From contig NZ_AP017560.1 in the NCBI RefSeq assembly GCF_003967015.1, positions 4,686,501 to 4,750,500 on the forward strand: DNA of 64,000 nt. The letters run 5' to 3'. The notes under the pieces were generated by a model. The model did no database searches. It was given only the letters and a program-made list of their open reading frames with translations, and was not told the origin of the DNA. Position numbers and translations under genes: made by a program. Of this stretch, positions 35,268 to 45,103 are shown piece by piece (within the stretch, counting starts at the first letter, position 1; every line of letters starts with the position of its first letter). Origin of the DNA: Pseudanabaena sp. ABRG5-3. Its GTDB lineage: Bacteria; Cyanobacteriota; Cyanobacteriia; Pseudanabaenales; Pseudanabaenaceae.

Positions 35268-36343
35268 CGCGATGGTCTACCACCCAAAAGATTTTTTTGC
35301 CATAGTTCACCTAAAGAGTATTCTTCTAGCCATTCAGCTAAAGCATCTTCATCTAGTCGGTGTAAATGTGTTGCCCCTTCGATGCGATCGCACACAATCA
35401 CATCAGATGCGTCAAACTCGTTAAGTAATGCTACTGACTGTGTAGAAACTATAACTTGTTTAGATTTGGCTGTAGAGCGCAGCAATGAAGCCAGAACATT
35501 AATAGCATAGGGGTGTAAACCCAATTCTGGCTCATCAATTAAAATTATCTCGGGTTGTTTATCCTCGGGCTGCATCAATACAGTGGCAAGGCAAATAAAC
35601 CGCAAAGTCCCATCGGAGAGTTGATAAGCTTTAAATGGTACATCTTCACCTTTTTCAAACCACTCCAGTTCAATTTGGTCTTGATTATTAGGAGCAGGAC
35701 GCAAACAAAAATCTCCAAAAAATGGTGCTACTAATTGTATTGTCTTGACAATTCTTTGGTAGTGGGTTTGATATTGATTTTTAAGTAAGTAAAGATATGC
35801 GGCTAAATTTTGAGCATCTGGTCGCAAATAGATATTGTCATTAATTGCTTGAGGGGTCTTAACCGAAGCAGTCTCGCTAGTATCGTGAAAATGATATATC
35901 CGCCAACTTTTTATCACTTTAAGTACAGTCGGATTACTAATCTGTTCTGGAATGCCTAAATTAGTTTCAAAGTGTCCTGAACCAATACTCCAGTCAGGCA
36001 ATTGAGATTGCCAGTAGCTCTCTTTAGAAAATAAAACTCGATTGTCTAGGGTTGGCTCTAGCGAAAATTTATAGCCGTGATCACCAAAATAGAGCTCGCC
36101 AGTAATTTCTTTAGTCTTTTTGCGTCCAAAATGTAAATGGGCATCTATACCCCCCTGCTTTTTGACGTAGTATTGTAGATTCTTGGCAATAATTTGATGA
36201 ATTAGTCGAAAAAACGAAATAAAGTTTGACTTACCAGAGCCATTAGCCCCAATTAAGACATTTAGATCTTTTAACTCAAGATCGCACTCACGGATTGATT
36301 TGAACCCTCTCAGTACGATTCTGGATAACTGATTTTGGTTCAT
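35264..36343 (-). CDS. AAA_21 ATPase paired with DUF4276
   Basis: The 359-residue ATPase has Walker A GANGSGKS (32-39), a signature-like LSDGTLRFICLA, Walker B IILIDEPELGLHP with catalytic Glu, and a switch segment QVIVSTQSVALLNEF. The coiled-coil part is short, as in RecF-like ATPases. It is followed with a 4-base overlap by the DUF4276 gene. The acetyltransferase gene upstream ends only 9 bases before its start, so read-through transcription is likely, but that gene is a core plastid-type GNAT and probably unrelated in function. Confidence 0.9.
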   Translation of the reverse strand: MNQNQLSRIVLRGFKSIRECDLELKDLNVLIGANGSGKSNFISFFRLIHQIIAKNLQYYVKKQGGIDAHLHFGRKKTKEITGELYFGDHGYKFSLEPTLDNRVLFSKESYWQSQLPDWSIGSGHFETNLGIPEQISNPTVLKVIKSWRIYHFHDTSETASVKTPQAINDNIYLRPDAQNLAAYLYLLKNQYQTHYQRIVKTIQLVAPFFGDFCLRPAPNNQDQIELEWFEKGEDVPFKAYQLSDGTLRFICLATVLMQPEDKQPEIILIDEPELGLHPYAINVLASLLRSTAKSKQVIVSTQSVALLNEFDASDVIVCDRIEGATHLHRLDEDALAEWLEEYSLGELWQKNLLGGRPSR

Positions 36344-36352
36344 TTTTGTAGC

Positions 36353-37236
<884 letters not shown>

Positions 37237-37953
37237 ATGACATTTGGTCTAAAAACCTCAACGATTGAATTACTAAAACGTTTTAATACGAGTTTTCCAC
37301 AATTTTATGAGCAGTTTGTTAGTAGTGACATTCAACTGCAAAACTTACGCTTGGCTTATCAACTTTATCAAACGAAAGAAGCGGTCATTGAGCTCAAGTC
37401 TGAGAGTAGCAAGAGCGTCTTGTACTTTGCCTATCGGAATCAGTCGTTTCTATTAAATGATATTTTTGGAGTCCTAGCTGCCTATGGTTTAACGATCCAT
37501 AGCTTGAGCTTGTATGGACAGATCCATACGCCAATGTTGGTATTTATTAAGCTGGTGATTTCCCGTGGTGGGAAAGCTTTGCCACAGAAGACTGCTGAAA
37601 ATGTACGGAAGGCAATCAAAGAGACTCTGTTGGGGCGCTTTGAAGTGGAGGAGATGCTAGCTCTAGAGTTTAACCTCGATAGTGGACTTAAGAAAGTAGA
37701 AACGAATTTTTATGTCGATCGCGTGTTTCATTTGCCTGCATTGCTCGTCGAAGCAGATAGTCAACCAGGTTTGTTTTATAAGGTGATGAATGCGATTTGG
37801 CAGGAAGATTTATTGGTGGTGAATGCCAATTTGCTGGTGTGGCGCGGACGCACAAGGCTAATTTTGTACTTATTAGGTCCCAACGAAAATTTAATTCCTG
37901 AGTATTTAGGGGTAAAAATTGCCGAGAGTCTGAAACAGCGCTTGTCTGATTAA
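37237..37953 (+). CDS. Tandem ACT-domain-like regulatory protein
   Basis: The 238-residue protein seems to contain two ACT-like modules: one at about 50-115 (KSVLYFAYRNQSFLLNDIFG, with 'AAYGLTIHSLSLYG') and one at about 165-230 (LLVEADSQPGLFYKVMNAIW, with 'LLVVNANLLVWRGRTRLILY'). The pattern 'D-x-P-G-L-x-x-x-[IV]' is the ACT ligand loop, as in the C-terminus of GlnD. There is no catalytic domain. ACT domains bind amino acids, so it may be a free-standing amino-acid or nitrogen sensor; this is inference. The start is supported by AGGAGG six bases upstream. Confidence 0.72.
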   Translation: MTFGLKTSTIELLKRFNTSFPQFYEQFVSSDIQLQNLRLAYQLYQTKEAVIELKSESSKSVLYFAYRNQSFLLNDIFGVLAAYGLTIHSLSLYGQIHTPMLVFIKLVISRGGKALPQKTAENVRKAIKETLLGRFEVEEMLALEFNLDSGLKKVETNFYVDRVFHLPALLVEADSQPGLFYKVMNAIWQEDLLVVNANLLVWRGRTRLILYLLGPNENLIPEYLGVKIAESLKQRLSD

Positions 37954-37988
37954 TTTGAAAGCGGCGCAAAAGCGCCGCCTTCAAATTT
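37954..37988. terminator. Bidirectional terminator hairpin
   Basis: The inverted repeat TTTGAAaGCGGCGC / GCGCCGCcTTCAAA with loop AAAA lies between the 3' ends of the ACT gene and the aminotransferase gene. It is flanked by A/T tracts on both sides, as expected for a terminator working in both directions. Confidence 0.8.
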
Positions 37989-39099
37989 ATTTCAAAATAT
38001 CTTTCAAGGTGCTAACGACTTGATTCTGTTGGTCTTCGCTTAGTTCTGGAAACATGGGTAGAGATAAAACCTGATCGCAAATATCTTCAGTAACAGAAAA
38101 ATCTCCCCTGTGATAGCCCAAATTTTGGTAGACGGATTGTAAATGGAGAGGTAGGGGATAGTAGATCATCGTAATGATGTTTTGTTCGCGCAATTGAGCT
38201 TGGACATCATTGCGTTTGCCATCACCGATACAGATGGTGTATTGATTCCACACACTTCCGGGGCAATGGTGAGGTGTAACCAGATGCGGAATATTTGCAT
38301 CCTTGAGCAGATGGGTGTAGCGATCGCTAATTTCTTGACGTTGATGATTCCATTTATCGAGATAGGGCAACTTCACTTGCAATAGGGCAGCTTGTAAGCA
38401 ATCAAGGCGCGAGTTCATCCCAATATATTCATGGTAATAGCGCTGAGGACTGCCATGTTCACGCAAAATCCTGAGTTTTTTATCAATTTCTGGATTGTTG
38501 GTGGTCATCATCCCACCATCGCCACAGCCTCCCAAATTTTTGGTCGGATAAAAGCTAAAACAGCCTACATCGCCAATATTACCCACTTTTTCGCCGTTCG
38601 AGATGGCTCCCGTTGCTTGAGCGCAATCCTCAATTACATAGAGATTATGCTTTTTGGAGATCGCCATTAGCTTTGGCATATCCACAGGACGACCAAACAA
38701 ATGCACGGGCATAATTGCCTTCGTGCGATCTGTGATTGCTGATTCGATTAAATCAAGATTGAGATTAAAGCTATGCGCCTCAATATCTACAAAGACAGGC
38801 TTCGCCCCAGTCATGCTAATTGTCTCAGCACTAGCAAAAAATGTGAATGGTGACGTGATTACTTCATCACCCTCTCCAATATCTAAAGCCCGCATAGCCA
38901 AGTACAAAGCGTCAGTACCTGAGTTACAGGCGATACCATGCTGTGAGCCAATATATTTGGCAAACTCACTCTCAAACTGACCTACAGTTTGTCCGCCAAT
39001 ATATTGTCCCGATGCTAGTACGTCTAATGCAGCCTGATTTAAGAGATCGCCAATTTGTTGATACTGCTGCGATACATCAAAGGGAGGGATTTTGTTCAC
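37987..39099 (-). CDS. DegT/DnrJ/EryC1/StrS family aminotransferase
   Basis: The 370-residue PLP enzyme transaminates a keto-sugar nucleotide, usually for surface polysaccharide or glycan synthesis. Family blocks are present: GTDALYLAMRAL (cofactor phosphate site), 'EDCAQATGA', and the PLP lysine in FSFYPTKNLGGCGDGG. The C-terminal 'YYPLPLHLQ' helps to bind the sugar. The start is GTG 39099. No other polysaccharide genes are in the window, so the sugar cannot be named. Confidence 0.93.
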   Translation of the reverse strand: MNKIPPFDVSQQYQQIGDLLNQAALDVLASGQYIGGQTVGQFESEFAKYIGSQHGIACNSGTDALYLAMRALDIGEGDEVITSPFTFFASAETISMTGAKPVFVDIEAHSFNLNLDLIESAITDRTKAIMPVHLFGRPVDMPKLMAISKKHNLYVIEDCAQATGAISNGEKVGNIGDVGCFSFYPTKNLGGCGDGGMMTTNNPEIDKKLRILREHGSPQRYYHEYIGMNSRLDCLQAALLQVKLPYLDKWNHQRQEISDRYTHLLKDANIPHLVTPHHCPGSVWNQYTICIGDGKRNDVQAQLREQNIITMIYYPLPLHLQSVYQNLGYHRGDFSVTEDICDQVLSLPMFPELSEDQQNQVVSTLKDILK

Positions 39100-39294
39100 G
39101 TTGAAACGATTCTAGATTGCCTTAATCATTTTAAACGTTATCAAGCAACAATAGAAATTTCTAGAAATTTTGAGAAATCTTCGGGGCAATATGGAGTCTT
39201 CTCAGTGTTAGCGATCGCTGTTCTCTCCTTATATTGTTTAAATTCAGCATTATGACGCTTGCATCCAACGATATATTTAAACTTTATTCTTACT

Positions 39295-39537
39295 TATAGC
39301 GTTTCTCAGTCTAGGGAAATAACTCTGTACTCCACTCACTTGAAAAGTGCTATATGTTCTAAATCATTTATAGATTTTAGAATTTGTAGAAGTGATCTTT
39401 CGGATCGCTCTTCGATAGATAATTTAGGATTTTCATAGAGAGATTTCCGTTCTTTTCCATTTTGTTGAAGTACGATTTTTCTCGGTATAAGGTGAGGATA
39501 ATTAAGCTCGGCTCTCGTATAATTGAGAAATGCTATA
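39295..39537. repeat. Inverted-repeat element with a nested palindrome
   Basis: TATAGCGTTTCTCA at the left and TGAGAAATGCTATA at the right are inverted repeats with two mismatches. Inside, 39358-39435 resembles the family E element at 7689-7781 (CTAAATCATTTATAGA ... AATTTAGGATT). A further TGAGAACTGCTATA at 39734-39747 repeats the terminus. The whole spacer 39100-39771 (672 bases) has no gene that I can support. Confidence 0.5.
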
Positions 39538-39771
39538 TGAGTGAACCCGTTAGATTTATAGCCTTTACAACGCTATTAATGATGTCTATAACATCTATAT
39601 AACTTCTATATACCTTTTCAGTAACAAATTGTTCTCAAAAATGCTTTTTAAATCATTAAAACTGTGAATAATATCTATATGAGTAATCTACAGGTACTCT
39701 CTCAAACTTAACTATCTCAAAATTTTAGGTTTTGAGAACTGCTATACGATATTTGGAAGAATGAAATTACC

Positions 39772-41079
39772 ATGTTCTGGACAGCAGATCGAATTTACTC
39801 TCAAGGCATTGAACAAGCTCAGCAAAGAATTTATGAATTCTTTTTAGAAACCGTACGTCATAAATCTCCAGATGCAGTCCTTACAGACTTTAAGCACTTA
39901 TTTATCAACTTTAACGATCAACATAATCTGGAAATTGCCGCAGCATTCGATCAAATTCTAACTGCCTATAACGAAAAAGAATTTTTTTATACCTTAAAAC
40001 GCTGTTGCTATATCCTCATTAACAATTGGACTGTTAGTAATCATCGAAGTTATGTACAATCCTTGATTGATCTTTTTAATGATGATTCAATTCATAAGAA
40101 GCCGAAATCTATAAAACTGAAAACCTTGAGGATTTGGCTACAAATTTTTATTAAGAGTGAGGATTTTAAAGCGTTAAAGTTGTTTGCGATTAGTGTTAAT
40201 CCATTATCTGGTGTAGATCAAAATTGGAGTAATCGTTTTGCTTCCTACTTATTAACTGATCAATATACAAATCCTCATAGTTCTCTCGAACAAAGACAAG
40301 CTGCTAACATACTTGTCCAAGAAATGAAGGAGAAGTTTCAGTTTGACTTAGCTATGTACACAGCAAGATTAGGACATCAATCATCAACACCAAATCCCCA
40401 TAGCAATCCTACTAGCTTAAGTGATAATGTTCTCAATCTTGTCACACTGATGTTGACAAAGAACAGTATGCTCAATTGCCAAGCACAGGCAGAAAAGTTT
40501 CTAGCAAGTATTGAAAATGTAACTTACTATGAATTCAAAGTTAAGCTGTTGCAGTATCTAGATTTTGCGATCGCTGATCCAGAAGTGTCTGAAACATTAC
40601 AAACACAGATATCTGATGGTTTATTTAACTTAAAGTCAGAGCATCATGATCATCTTACTAATCCATATTTGATTTTAAAAACTTCTAAGTATTTAATCTC
40701 CCAATGTACAAGTAGTGATCATGAGCATTTAACAGAGCTATTTAACATTTTACTACACCATACAAACCCTCTGAATTTTGTAGTTTTGCTGCTAAAACTA
40801 TTACTGATTAATGGTTCTGTTCGCTCTCATCTAGAACTCAAAATTGCTTTAATTATTAAGTATTACAGTAAATATAGTGAAGCAAAATGTAAATCGGTAA
40901 TAGCATTTATCGATATGCTCAATATTGCCCTTGCCATCTATGCTGGGGAAACTAGATATAACCTTGTATGTATGTATCCCTATGCTGCTTCATCTTCGCA
41001 AGATCTAGATGTTCGGCAAGATCTACAGATTTCCCAATTTGATAAAAAAAATTATCGAATTTTTTCACAGCTTCGATAA
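39772..41079 (+). CDS. Conserved-looking all-helical protein of unknown function
   Basis: I do not recognise this 435-residue protein. It is soluble and almost entirely helical, with a regular run of amphipathic helices that suggests an alpha-solenoid. There are no catalytic motifs or signal peptide. 'MFWTADRIYSQGIEQAQQRIYEFFLETVRHKSPDAVLTDFKHLFI' at the start looks like a defined N-terminal module. A low-complexity linker (SSTPNPHSNPTSL) splits the protein near residue 205. It is a single gene with a long AT-rich leader. Confidence 0.75.
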   Translation: MFWTADRIYSQGIEQAQQRIYEFFLETVRHKSPDAVLTDFKHLFINFNDQHNLEIAAAFDQILTAYNEKEFFYTLKRCCYILINNWTVSNHRSYVQSLIDLFNDDSIHKKPKSIKLKTLRIWLQIFIKSEDFKALKLFAISVNPLSGVDQNWSNRFASYLLTDQYTNPHSSLEQRQAANILVQEMKEKFQFDLAMYTARLGHQSSTPNPHSNPTSLSDNVLNLVTLMLTKNSMLNCQAQAEKFLASIENVTYYEFKVKLLQYLDFAIADPEVSETLQTQISDGLFNLKSEHHDHLTNPYLILKTSKYLISQCTSSDHEHLTELFNILLHHTNPLNFVVLLLKLLLINGSVRSHLELKIALIIKYYSKYSEAKCKSVIAFIDMLNIALAIYAGETRYNLVCMYPYAASSSQDLDVRQDLQISQFDKKNYRIFSQLR

Positions 41080-41124
41080 GCTATAACAATGTAAGTTTTG
41101 CTTAGTACATAAAATCCAAAAGAC

Positions 41125-41152
41125 GAGTGGCAGCCGCTTTAAGCCGCCACTC
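41125..41152. repeat. Hairpin remnant of a palindromic element
   Basis: GAGTGGCAGCCGC / GCCGCCACTC forms an imperfect hairpin preceded by TTGCTTAGTACATAAAATCC, which resembles the subterminal block of family C. It is probably a decayed copy and may help to terminate the 39772-41079 gene. Confidence 0.5.
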
Positions 41153-41198
41153 ATTCTAGATTAGTAATTATTTCTGATATTACGTGAAAGTTTCTAAA

Positions 41199-41263
41199 GT
41201 AGGGGCGGGTTTAGTTGATAATTCTGGCTAAAGTAAGATTTATATGCAAAACCCGCCCCTACT
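41199..41263. repeat. Inverted repeat AGTAGGGGCGGGTTT
   Basis: AGTAGGGGCGGGTTT and its exact complement AAACCCGCCCCTACT flank a 35-base middle. It is a short non-coding element between convergent genes and may function as a terminator hairpin. Confidence 0.65.
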
Positions 41264-41308
41264 ATGTACACGATTACCTTACGGAGTGATGGTTCCACGT
41301 AACATCAA

Positions 41309-42700
41309 TTATTTGATAAATTTCTTTAAAGCATCGAGAGTCATGGTGTAGGGAGGATAGCGAAACTTGAGATCGAAGCGGAAAGAGTTTTTGAGGACAC
41401 TCTTGCGGTGAGAGAACGTGTCAAAGGTTGCTTTGCCATGATAGCTACCGATACCACTATTGCCAACGCCACCAAAGGGAAGTTCAGGATTGCCTAAGTG
41501 CATAATCGTATCGTTGAAACAGCCACCACCAAAGGATACTTCTTGGAGAATCTGTTCCTGTTTTTGTTTGTTATTGGAGAATAGATACAGAGCGAGGGGT
41601 TTGGGACGAGTGTTGATAAGGGCGATCGCTTCAGAAATTTGTTCATATTCCAAAATTGGCAAAATTGGTCCAAAGATTTCCTCTGCCATGATTTTGGAGT
41701 GGGGCGAAACTTCATCAATGATTGTGGGAGAGACAAAGAGATCGCTTTTATCGCTGTCACCACCTATCAAAATTTTACCTTCATCAAGTAAACCCACAAG
41801 GCGATCAAATTGGCGATCGTTCACGATTCTTGCTAAGTCTGGACTTTGTTGGGGATTATCTCCAAAAAAGATGTTGATATAGGCGATTAACTTCTCAATT
41901 AGCAAGGGTTTAATACTTTTCTGGACTAGGAGATAATCAGGGGCAACACAGGTCTGTCCCGCATTGTAGAATTTACCCCAAACAATACGCTTAGCTGTTA
42001 TGTCCAAATCGCATTCCACATCAACAATACAGGGGCTTTTACCTCCGAGTTCCAATGTTACAGGAGTCAGATGTTTCGCCGCAGCTTCCATCACAATTTT
42101 GCCGATCGCTGTTCCACCCGTGAAGAAGATATGATCAAATCTTTCAGCAAGTAGAGCTTGATTAGTTTCGATACCGCCTTCAATGGCAATGATAAAATTA
42201 GGATCGAAGTTATTGTTAATAAGCTTTGTGATCGCACTGGAGGTGTGGGGTGTATGCTCAGAAGGTTTAAGGATTGAGCAATTACCTGCGGCGATCGCGC
42301 CAATGAGGGGGGCAATTGTCAGGTTAAAGGGATAGTTCCAAGGAGCAATGATTAGGACTATACCTAGAGGCTCAGCATAGATATAACTAGAACTTGGAAA
42401 TAAGTTGATGGGAGTCCCTACCTTTTGCGGTTTCATCCAAGTTTTGAGATGTTTGAGCGCATATTTGATTTCTGCCAGAGTGATTAAAATTTCACTACCA
42501 TAGCTCTCGATCGCAGGTTTTCGGAGATCCACATACACAGCATCGAGAATTAACTGCTCATTCTCTTGAATTAAACCTAAGAGTTTCTGGAGTTGTGCTA
42601 TCCGAAAATCATAGCTTTTGGTCTTTCCTGTAGCAAAAAAAGCGCGTTGATTAGCGATCGCTTCTTGAATATTGATATTCCTAGTAAAGCTGGCAACCAT
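41309..42700 (-). CDS. Aldehyde dehydrogenase (ALDH3-like)
   Basis: The 463-residue NAD(P)-dependent enzyme oxidises aldehydes to acids. The catalytic set is complete: Asn122 (PWNYP), Glu217 (LELGGKSP), Cys251 (NAGQTCVAPDY) and 'FTGGTAIGK'. The length and the C-terminal 'FRFDLKFRYPPYTMTL' place it with the ALDH3-like group that acts on long-chain fatty or retinal-type aldehydes; the tail may associate with membranes. In cyanobacteria such enzymes clear fatty aldehydes and apocarotenoids. ATG 42700 is the start. Confidence 0.94.
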   Translation of the reverse strand: MVASFTRNINIQEAIANQRAFFATGKTKSYDFRIAQLQKLLGLIQENEQLILDAVYVDLRKPAIESYGSEILITLAEIKYALKHLKTWMKPQKVGTPINLFPSSSYIYAEPLGIVLIIAPWNYPFNLTIAPLIGAIAAGNCSILKPSEHTPHTSSAITKLINNNFDPNFIIAIEGGIETNQALLAERFDHIFFTGGTAIGKIVMEAAAKHLTPVTLELGGKSPCIVDVECDLDITAKRIVWGKFYNAGQTCVAPDYLLVQKSIKPLLIEKLIAYINIFFGDNPQQSPDLARIVNDRQFDRLVGLLDEGKILIGGDSDKSDLFVSPTIIDEVSPHSKIMAEEIFGPILPILEYEQISEAIALINTRPKPLALYLFSNNKQKQEQILQEVSFGGGCFNDTIMHLGNPELPFGGVGNSGIGSYHGKATFDTFSHRKSVLKNSFRFDLKFRYPPYTMTLDALKKFIK

Positions 42701-42791
42701 AAATTTGTAAATTCCGTAAAGTTGAGTTTGATCTATAAGTTTCCTATGCTAATTTTAATCCATAGCAAAAGCTTATAAGTACTGCAAACCT

Positions 42792-43592
42792 ATGGCAATT
42801 TTTGGCGGCATTCTCATTATAATTGGCATCATTCTCTTCTTTGTGCAGAAGAACTACAGCACAAAGTTACAAAGTATTCGTTTAGCAACTTCCTCAACCA
42901 TCGCGGAATTACAACGAATTGCCAGTGAAATTGCGGGGGAAATCGGGAGTGGGAATTTACGAGAATATGTGAAGGTGCGTGGCATTATTCGTAGCGATCG
43001 CCCATTGATTTCAGAATTAAAACAAGAACCCTGTGTGCATTACACCATGCGCGTTGTTAGGGAATATGAGGAACAGCAGACAGTTACAGATAGTGAAGGT
43101 AAAAGACGTACTGAGACGCGCCGTAGTTCTGAAACAGTTTCTAGTAATACTCAATCAATTCCCTTTACTTTGCAAGATTCATCAGGCGAACTTATCGTCA
43201 ATCTTGATGGCGGCAATATTGATACTGTCCAAGTGTTAGATGAGTTTCGGAAAGAGAACGCTAACGGCTCATCGATATCTTTTGGGGGCTTTAGTTTGGC
43301 AATCGGTGCAGGCATCGGTGGTGGTAGACGCACAATTGGTTATCGCTATACGGAGTCAATTTTGCCCTGCGATCGCGAGGTATTAGTAATCGGTACAGCA
43401 GCAGATGAGGGAGGTAAGTTAACGCTTCGTAAACCGATTCAATCTGACAAAAAATTTATCATTTCTCTCAAGAGTGAGGAGGAACTTGCTAAGTCCACCG
43501 CAAATGCAGCGAAAGGATTTTTCTATGGCATGGTTGGGTGCTTTGCAGTAGGTGCAGTCTTATTAATTATTGGTTTAGTTTTGAAGAAGTAA
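42792..43592 (+). CDS. GIDE-domain membrane protein
   Basis: The 266-residue protein has an N-terminal membrane segment (IFGGILIIIGIILFFVQ), a cytosolic or periplasmic central domain and a C-terminal segment (FFYGMVGCFAVGAVLLIIGLVL). The centre matches the GIDE domain: 'YVKVRGIIRSDRPLISELKQEPCVHY', a charged loop 'EEQQTVTDSEGKRRTETRR', then 'FTLQDSSGELIVNLDGGNIDTV'. In eukaryotes this fold sits next to a RING in mitochondrial E3 ligase MUL1; bacterial forms lack the RING and have no settled function. There is no ligase activity to claim here. Confidence 0.82.
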   Translation: MAIFGGILIIIGIILFFVQKNYSTKLQSIRLATSSTIAELQRIASEIAGEIGSGNLREYVKVRGIIRSDRPLISELKQEPCVHYTMRVVREYEEQQTVTDSEGKRRTETRRSSETVSSNTQSIPFTLQDSSGELIVNLDGGNIDTVQVLDEFRKENANGSSISFGGFSLAIGAGIGGGRRTIGYRYTESILPCDREVLVIGTAADEGGKLTLRKPIQSDKKFIISLKSEEELAKSTANAAKGFFYGMVGCFAVGAVLLIIGLVLKK

Positions 43593-43603
43593 TTCCTTAC
43601 TTT

Positions 43604-44956
43604 TTAGAGTTTTAATCTTGACTTTAGGTTGGCTGGAGCAATATAGATTCTGGTTTTACCTTGCTTAGATTGAGCTAAAATCAATAAATCCTTGTCTACT
43701 AAAGTTTTAAGATAACTTCTCGCCGTATTCTCTGTTACACCAAAATCGATCGCAACTTGTCTTGAGGTAAATTCTTTGCCAGGGGACTTCAGAGCTTCTT
43801 TTAATATTTCCAACTGACCTCTCATTAAGGTTTTCGCTACAGGACTTTGATCGATCCAAGTCATAAATTCATAGAAATCACGTTTTTTCCTGTCTATATA
43901 CTCATACAAAGATTTCACTGCTTTTGCGATCGTGTCAACTTGGTTATATAGAAAATAGGTAAGGTCAAAATCATCGGTTTCAGTATAGATAAATGCTTTA
44001 TCATAATCACTACGTTTTTCTTGGATAAATTTACTAATGGATATATATTCAAATAGCCAATAATTTGATCTCAGAATACTCCAATAGAAGATGGCTCTTG
44101 CTGTTCTGCCATTGCCATCACCAAATGGATGGATATAGGCAATCATAAAATGGAGAATGATCGCTTTAACAATTGGATGAATAAAGTTATTTCGATCAAT
44201 TTGTCCATGCTCACTATTAGCAAAGTCACATAAACTCTGTAATCTAGATTCAATAGTTGTCCAGTCAGGGGGATAAAAAGTATAGTCACCTTGAAAATCT
44301 GTAACAAAAACTTTGTTATCTGTTCTTAATTGCCCCGATATCGCTTGATTATCAATGGCATCGTGTGTAGCAATTTCATGTAGTTCTAAAATCAATTCAA
44401 TCGATAATTGTTCATCTTTCTTCTCAACAGCTTTTTTCATTAATCGATAATTGTTGAGGATCATTTGCTGTGATTTGTCTTTTGGAGCAAGACTTTTCTC
44501 TAGCATTTCCTTTGCAACTTCGCGAGTGGTTGAGGCTCCTTCTAACTGTGATGAAGTAATTGCTTCTTCTAGCATCAGGCTTTTAATGAGATAACGATTT
44601 TTCTCATTAGAAGAAGCCAAATCTTCATCGCTAATTTCGCGCCCCCCACCTGTCATCTTATCAATGGTATGTAATTGAGCAAAAAGCGAGTCGGGTACAC
44701 AGTAACTAAATTGCATATCTCCTTCAGCTTGCAAGAGTTGCAAATTCTTAGTCATTGCTTTTCGAGAAATTTTAGTTGCTAACCATGCGGCAGATTCATC
44801 GTCCCCTTTCTCTACTCTCCATTTAAATTCATTCCAATGTAAGTATCTTCCTTGAGTATCCGTTGCTCCATATTTCCCAAGAAGATGTATAAAGTTTTCA
44901 TATTTTATTTCCTCTAAGAGTTGTTTAAATGGCTTAGGTTGTCTAATTCTCGCCAT
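43604..44956 (-). CDS. Fic family protein with winged-helix C-terminus
   Basis: The 450-residue protein starts at ATG 44956 (frame open 10 codons upstream). It has an N-terminal Fic_N/DUF4172-type region, an inhibitory motif S-S-Q-L-E-G (135-140) and the full Fic loop HPFGDGNGRTAR (276-287), so it is a self-inhibited class II AMPylator. The last 80 residues form a winged helix (FTSRQVAIDFGVTENTARSY) that may bind DNA or regulate the enzyme. It is the second Fic protein of the window. It converges on the GIDE gene, with 11 bases between the 3' ends. Confidence 0.92.
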   Translation of the reverse strand: MARIRQPKPFKQLLEEIKYENFIHLLGKYGATDTQGRYLHWNEFKWRVEKGDDESAAWLATKISRKAMTKNLQLLQAEGDMQFSYCVPDSLFAQLHTIDKMTGGGREISDEDLASSNEKNRYLIKSLMLEEAITSSQLEGASTTREVAKEMLEKSLAPKDKSQQMILNNYRLMKKAVEKKDEQLSIELILELHEIATHDAIDNQAISGQLRTDNKVFVTDFQGDYTFYPPDWTTIESRLQSLCDFANSEHGQIDRNNFIHPIVKAIILHFMIAYIHPFGDGNGRTARAIFYWSILRSNYWLFEYISISKFIQEKRSDYDKAFIYTETDDFDLTYFLYNQVDTIAKAVKSLYEYIDRKKRDFYEFMTWIDQSPVAKTLMRGQLEILKEALKSPGKEFTSRQVAIDFGVTENTARSYLKTLVDKDLLILAQSKQGKTRIYIAPANLKSRLKL

Positions 44957-45103
44957 AGAAAATATAATTAATACAATTAAACGCAATTTTAATTTTTTTA
45001 GTTTACTTGATCTTTAGTAAGTTGTTGGAATTAAACGTAGTATTCGTTACATTGCACTAAAGCATCCTAAGTTTATTAAAACTTCCCACTTAGTTATCTA
45101 TCG

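Noticed and set aside
27788-36343. A single complete named defence system spanning the patch
   Set aside because: Core genes menF, prfA and rpmE lie between the accessory genes and orientations differ, so this is a loose patch, not one operon.
39055-39255. Plus-strand frame upstream of the aminotransferase
   Set aside because: It overlaps the 5' end of the aminotransferase on the other strand and lacks a ribosome-binding site.
42792-43592. Annotation as an E3 ubiquitin ligase
   Set aside because: Only the GIDE domain is present; there is no RING, so ligase activity cannot be claimed.
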